Shown in pieces: positions 4,800-6,856 of a stretch of 6,856 nt of DNA; the first letter of the stretch is position 1; the number at the start of each line of letters is the position of its first letter. The DNA is from Candidatus Saccharimonadales bacterium. GTDB taxonomy: Bacteria; Patescibacteriota; Saccharimonadia; UBA4664; SCTI01. The translations under genes and the position numbers were made by a program. The notes beneath the pieces are model-generated. The model was not told where the DNA came from, did not search any database, and saw only the letters and a program-made list of their open reading frames with translations. The DNA is taken from assembly GCA_030150485.1 (NCBI GenBank), contig JASLFZ010000033.1, positions 1 to 6,856 of the forward strand, written 5' to 3'.

Positions 4800-5861
4800 T
4801 TATAGTAGCAAGTTTTCGGAAGACTTTAAAGTAGCTACCCTGTCTAGCACCCCACCCCCAAGAACCACGGCTCCATCGTACAGTACCGCCGACTGGCCGG
4901 CGGCAAGCGCTCGCATTGGCTTCGCCAAAGACAGAGTATTGTGTTCATTAATGGTGCAATCAACCAGCTCGCCACGGTGTCGCAGCCGCACCTGATAGGT
5001 CGCGCCCACCGCTGGTGCGGCTCCAATCCAGTGGAGATCATGCAGCTGCAAGTAATCGCTGGAAAGCTCCAGGTCGTTGGGATTATCGGTTACAAAAACC
5101 GTATTGGTAGCCATATCTTTACCCGTTATATAGAAAGGCTTACCGCCCCCTACGCCCAGGCCTTGGCGCTGACCGATAGTGTAGAAAATGGCGCCATCGT
5201 GCTGGCCAATCTCGCGGCCGTCTTTCACGATCGGTCCGGGCTCCGCCGTTACATACTGCTGCAAGAAAGCCTTCATCCCCACCGGCCCAATAAAACAGAT
5301 GCCCTGCGAGTCTTTTTTAGCTGCCGTCGGCAGATTCCACTTGGCCGCTAGTGCCCGCACCTCGGGCTTGACGTAGTCGCCAATCGGCATGATCGTGTGC
5401 GCCAGCGCTCTGCTGCTCACCCGATACAAAAAGTAGGTCTGGTCTTTAGCGTCGTCAACGCTGCGCCGCAACCGCCCCTCCTGCACTCGCCCGTAGTGTC
5501 CGGTGGCGATCTGGTCCGCGCCATCCGTCAGGGCAGTCTCTAGAAACAGTTTGAACTTAATCTCCTGGTTGCACATGATGTCCGGGTTGGGCGTGCGGCC
5601 CGCTTGATACTCCGCGACCAAATAGTCAACCACCTTTTGATGGTACTGCTGCTGGAAGTCGTACACTTTAAAGGGAATATCAAGGTGGGCAGCCACCGTG
5701 CGAGCGTCGTTCAGGTCATCCTGCCATGGGCAGCGTACGCCGGCCAGATCGGCCGCCCAGTTTTTCATATAAATGCCCGTGACGTCATGGCCAGCACGTT
5801 GCAGCAACGCCACCGCCACCGAGCTATCCACGCCACCACTTAAGCCAACAAATATCTTCAT
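4800..5861 (-). CDS. mnmA: tRNA-specific 2-thiouridylase MnmA
   Basis: MnmA thiolates C2 of uridine 34 in tRNAs for Lys, Glu and Gln, using ATP to adenylate the base and a persulfide as sulfur source. The 353 residues are the normal full length. The PP-loop SGGVDSS is at residues 8-14. The catalytic cysteines are C97 (PNPDIMCNQEIKF) and C189 (DSQGICFIG). GHYGRV (121-126) and DQTYFLYR (140-147) are family signatures, and the C-terminal part (about 210-353) corresponds to the central and beta-barrel tRNA-binding domains (FYTIGQRQGLGVGG at about 226-239). The start ATG 5861 is followed directly by the PP-loop strand, so no other start is likely. It lies 38 bases after the DUF218 gene, and the cysteine desulfurase two genes upstream can provide its sulfur, so this is a functional neighbourhood. 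The unit ends in a strong terminator. Confidence 0.97.
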   Translation of the reverse strand: MKIFVGLSGGVDSSVAVALLQRAGHDVTGIYMKNWAADLAGVRCPWQDDLNDARTVAAHLDIPFKVYDFQQQYHQKVVDYLVAEYQAGRTPNPDIMCNQEIKFKLFLETALTDGADQIATGHYGRVQEGRLRRSVDDAKDQTYFLYRVSSRALAHTIMPIGDYVKPEVRALAAKWNLPTAAKKDSQGICFIGPVGMKAFLQQYVTAEPGPIVKDGREIGQHDGAIFYTIGQRQGLGVGGGKPFYITGKDMATNTVFVTDNPNDLELSSDYLQLHDLHWIGAAPAVGATYQVRLRHRGELVDCTINEHNTLSLAKPMRALAAGQSAVLYDGAVVLGGGVLDRVATLKSSENLLL

Positions 5862-5869
5862 AACTGCCT

Positions 5870-5878
5870 AGTATGCCA
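5870..5878 (-). promoter_or_regulatory. Candidate extended -10 promoter of mnmA
   Basis: Minus-strand TGGCATACT (5878-5870) lies 8 bases before the mnmA ATG, which would place transcription start at or within a base or two of the start codon. The same 11-base string occurs before the tRNA at 4625-4635. No -35 is evident. mnmA may also be read from the upstream genes. Confidence 0.4.
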
Positions 5879-5899
5879 GATATATCGCCACGAGGCCAC

Positions 5900-6499
5900 T
5901 CAGTTCGTAGCCGGCGGGGTCTTGGTCGACCAGGTGTATACGATCTTTTGGAGTTCAGAAAACGTCAGCCCAATCGTGTAGGGTTTGGTCCACCATGAGT
6001 TTTTGCGCCAGACACTATCGGTTGCGGAATGGTTGATAACCACCACGCCCTTGCCAAGGGAGCGGTGAAAGTCGATGCTGGCCCGACGCTGATGATAGGG
6101 CGAGGTCACCAAAATAATCGTGCGGGCATTGTGGGCACGGATGATCGGCGCGGAGTCAGCCGCGTTTTGGGCGGTTGTCGTAGAGTTATCTTCGGTCACG
6201 ATAGCGCTTTTTGGAACACCCTGGCTCACCGCATCGGCGCGCATCACCGCCGCATTAGATGGCCCCGAAACATCGGCCGCCGCCCCCGAGAACAAAATCG
6301 TTGGCGCGTACCCTTCCTCGTACAGCAAAACGGCCTCGCGAGTACGCTGAGTCGTCTCGCCGCCGCTGATGGCGACGATCATATCAGCATGCTGCAGGCG
6401 ATCCTGGGGCGACAGGAAAAAGCCAATCCCCACAATCAGCAGAGCCACCACGCCAGCGAGGACGACCAGGCTAATAACAAACCGTTTGAAAAAACGCAT
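5900..6499 (-). CDS. Membrane-anchored DUF218 (YdcF/SanA-like) protein
   Basis: A 199-residue protein. The N-terminus has basic residues (MRFFKRF) and then one hydrophobic segment at about 8-28, a signal anchor or uncleaved signal peptide, so the rest should lie outside the cytoplasmic membrane. Residues about 38-165 are a DUF218 domain with a Rossmann-like fold: DMIVAISGG (39-47), the QRTREAVLLYEEGYAP helix-turn, a TILFSGA strand, the ED-S-T--NA segment (about 103-113) and the ILVTSPYHQRRA motif (about 129-140). E. coli members include SanA, linked to envelope barrier function, and YdcF, which binds S-adenosylmethionine in vitro; the reaction here is not known. It sits 18 bases after the cysteine desulfurase gene and 38 bases before mnmA, in a likely operon, though no functional link to thiolation is obvious. 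The stop is TGA. The start at 6499 is supported by the basic N-terminus and a TACAAT box 6 bases upstream. Confidence 0.9.
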   Translation of the reverse strand: MRFFKRFVISLVVLAGVVALLIVGIGFFLSPQDRLQHADMIVAISGGETTQRTREAVLLYEEGYAPTILFSGAAADVSGPSNAAVMRADAVSQGVPKSAIVTEDNSTTTAQNAADSAPIIRAHNARTIILVTSPYHQRRASIDFHRSLGKGVVVINHSATDSVWRKNSWWTKPYTIGLTFSELQKIVYTWSTKTPPATN

Positions 6500-6505
6500 A
6501 CTGCT

Positions 6506-6511
6506 ATTGTA
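6506..6511 (-). promoter_or_regulatory. Candidate -10 box (TACAAT) before the DUF218 gene
   Basis: TACAAT ends exactly 6 bases before the ATG at 6499, the same geometry as before the Nudix gene. It lies in the 18-base gap after the cysteine desulfurase. No good -35 is seen, so it is an internal promoter at most. Confidence 0.4.
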
Positions 6512-6517
6512 CCGGAT

Positions 6518-6856
6518 TTAGTCTTTAGAAAGGTGGCGTACTCGAGGCACAACCCGTGCCATCACCGCTGCAACTCCTGACAGCTCGGCAGTTGTGGTTG
6601 GGCGGCCAATCGTCAAACGTAGGCTTGATGCGGCCTCAGTACGGCTGCGCCCAATCGCTAGCAACACGTGCGAGGGGTCTTGGCTGGCCGCGGTGCAGGC
6701 CGACCCGGTTGCTACGCCGATACCGGCCGCATCAAGATGGGCCACGAGCGTTTCGCCGCGAGCGCCGACAACAAGAAAGTTCAAATAGCCCGGCGCTCGC
6801 CGGCCGCCGCCGTTCAGTGCGAGGCCCTCAACCTGCTCCTGCAACTGGCGCCACAG
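6518..6856 (-). CDS. Cysteine desulfurase (IscS/NifS family), C-terminal part, cut by window edge
   Basis: The last 112 residues of a class V PLP-dependent aminotransferase-fold enzyme that removes sulfur from cysteine and carries it as a persulfide. The active-site segment GVATGSACTAASQDPSHVLLAIG matches the NifS/IscS loop: the cysteine in SAC is the persulfide carrier. The following SSLRLTIGRPTTTAEL matches the conserved (I/L)R-(L/I)--GR-TT segment near the C-terminus. The frame continues without a break into the window edge, so the lysine that binds PLP and the N-terminal half are outside. Its place two genes before mnmA fits direct sulfur donation to MnmA, as in other bacteria where a dedicated desulfurase neighbours mnmA. 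No Fe-S scaffold gene is visible. IscS and NifS types cannot be separated from this part, so no symbol is given. Confidence 0.95.
   Translation of the reverse strand: MWRQLQEQVEGLALNGGGRRAPGYLNFLVVGARGETLVAHLDAAGIGVATGSACTAASQDPSHVLLAIGRSRTEAASSLRLTIGRPTTTAELSGVAAVMARVVPRVRHLSKD

Noticed and set aside
6029..6580. Long plus-strand open frame of 183 codons opposite the DUF218 gene
   Set aside because: It is the shadow of a well-supported minus-strand gene with a clear domain and signal anchor, and it has no recognisable motif or ribosome site.

Overview
The window reads like a chromosomal segment of a Patescibacteria/CPR bacterium, most likely Saccharibacteria-like. This lineage call is inference. 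It rests on a first gene that resembles a CPR-typical conserved protein placed directly after an FtsA-like ATPase, an alanyl-tRNA synthetase that ends right after its editing domain, tight gene packing, and several starts lying only a few bases after a TACAAT-type -10 box (probable leaderless mRNAs). The standard code fits: TGA ends one gene and CTT sits at conserved leucines.

Layout. All but two genes are on the minus strand. Positions 1-1468 hold an FtsA-like actin-fold ATPase followed, 3 bases later, by the start of a second protein cut by the window edge. Positions 1469-2056 hold a lone plus-strand hypothetical gene with its own promoter candidate, a perfect Shine-Dalgarno and its own terminator. 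Next is a 51-residue minus-strand protein with a prepilin-type N-terminus (2054-2209). Then come alaS (2282-4153) and, overlapping its start by 26 bases, a Nudix hydrolase (4128-4574). Between the Nudix gene and mnmA lies a plus-strand tRNA-like gene (4657-4746) and the terminator of the mnmA unit. The right part holds mnmA, a membrane-anchored DUF218/YdcF-like protein and the C-terminal part of a cysteine desulfurase, all minus strand.

How they work together. The cysteine desulfurase supplies persulfide sulfur and MnmA places it on U34 of tRNAs, so the right part is largely a tRNA-thiolation unit. alaS adds another tRNA function. The FtsA-like protein points to division or envelope assembly, and the small prepilin-like protein to the cell surface.

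The most unusual item is the tRNA. Its body is that of a type II serine tRNA (G73, long variable arm, serine-like D-arm, encoded CCA), but the cloverleaf puts AAG, a leucine anticodon, in a weak anticodon stem. A 16-base segment spanning this arm is repeated exactly 97 bases downstream beside the mnmA terminator, and a 9-base inverted repeat flanks the tRNA.
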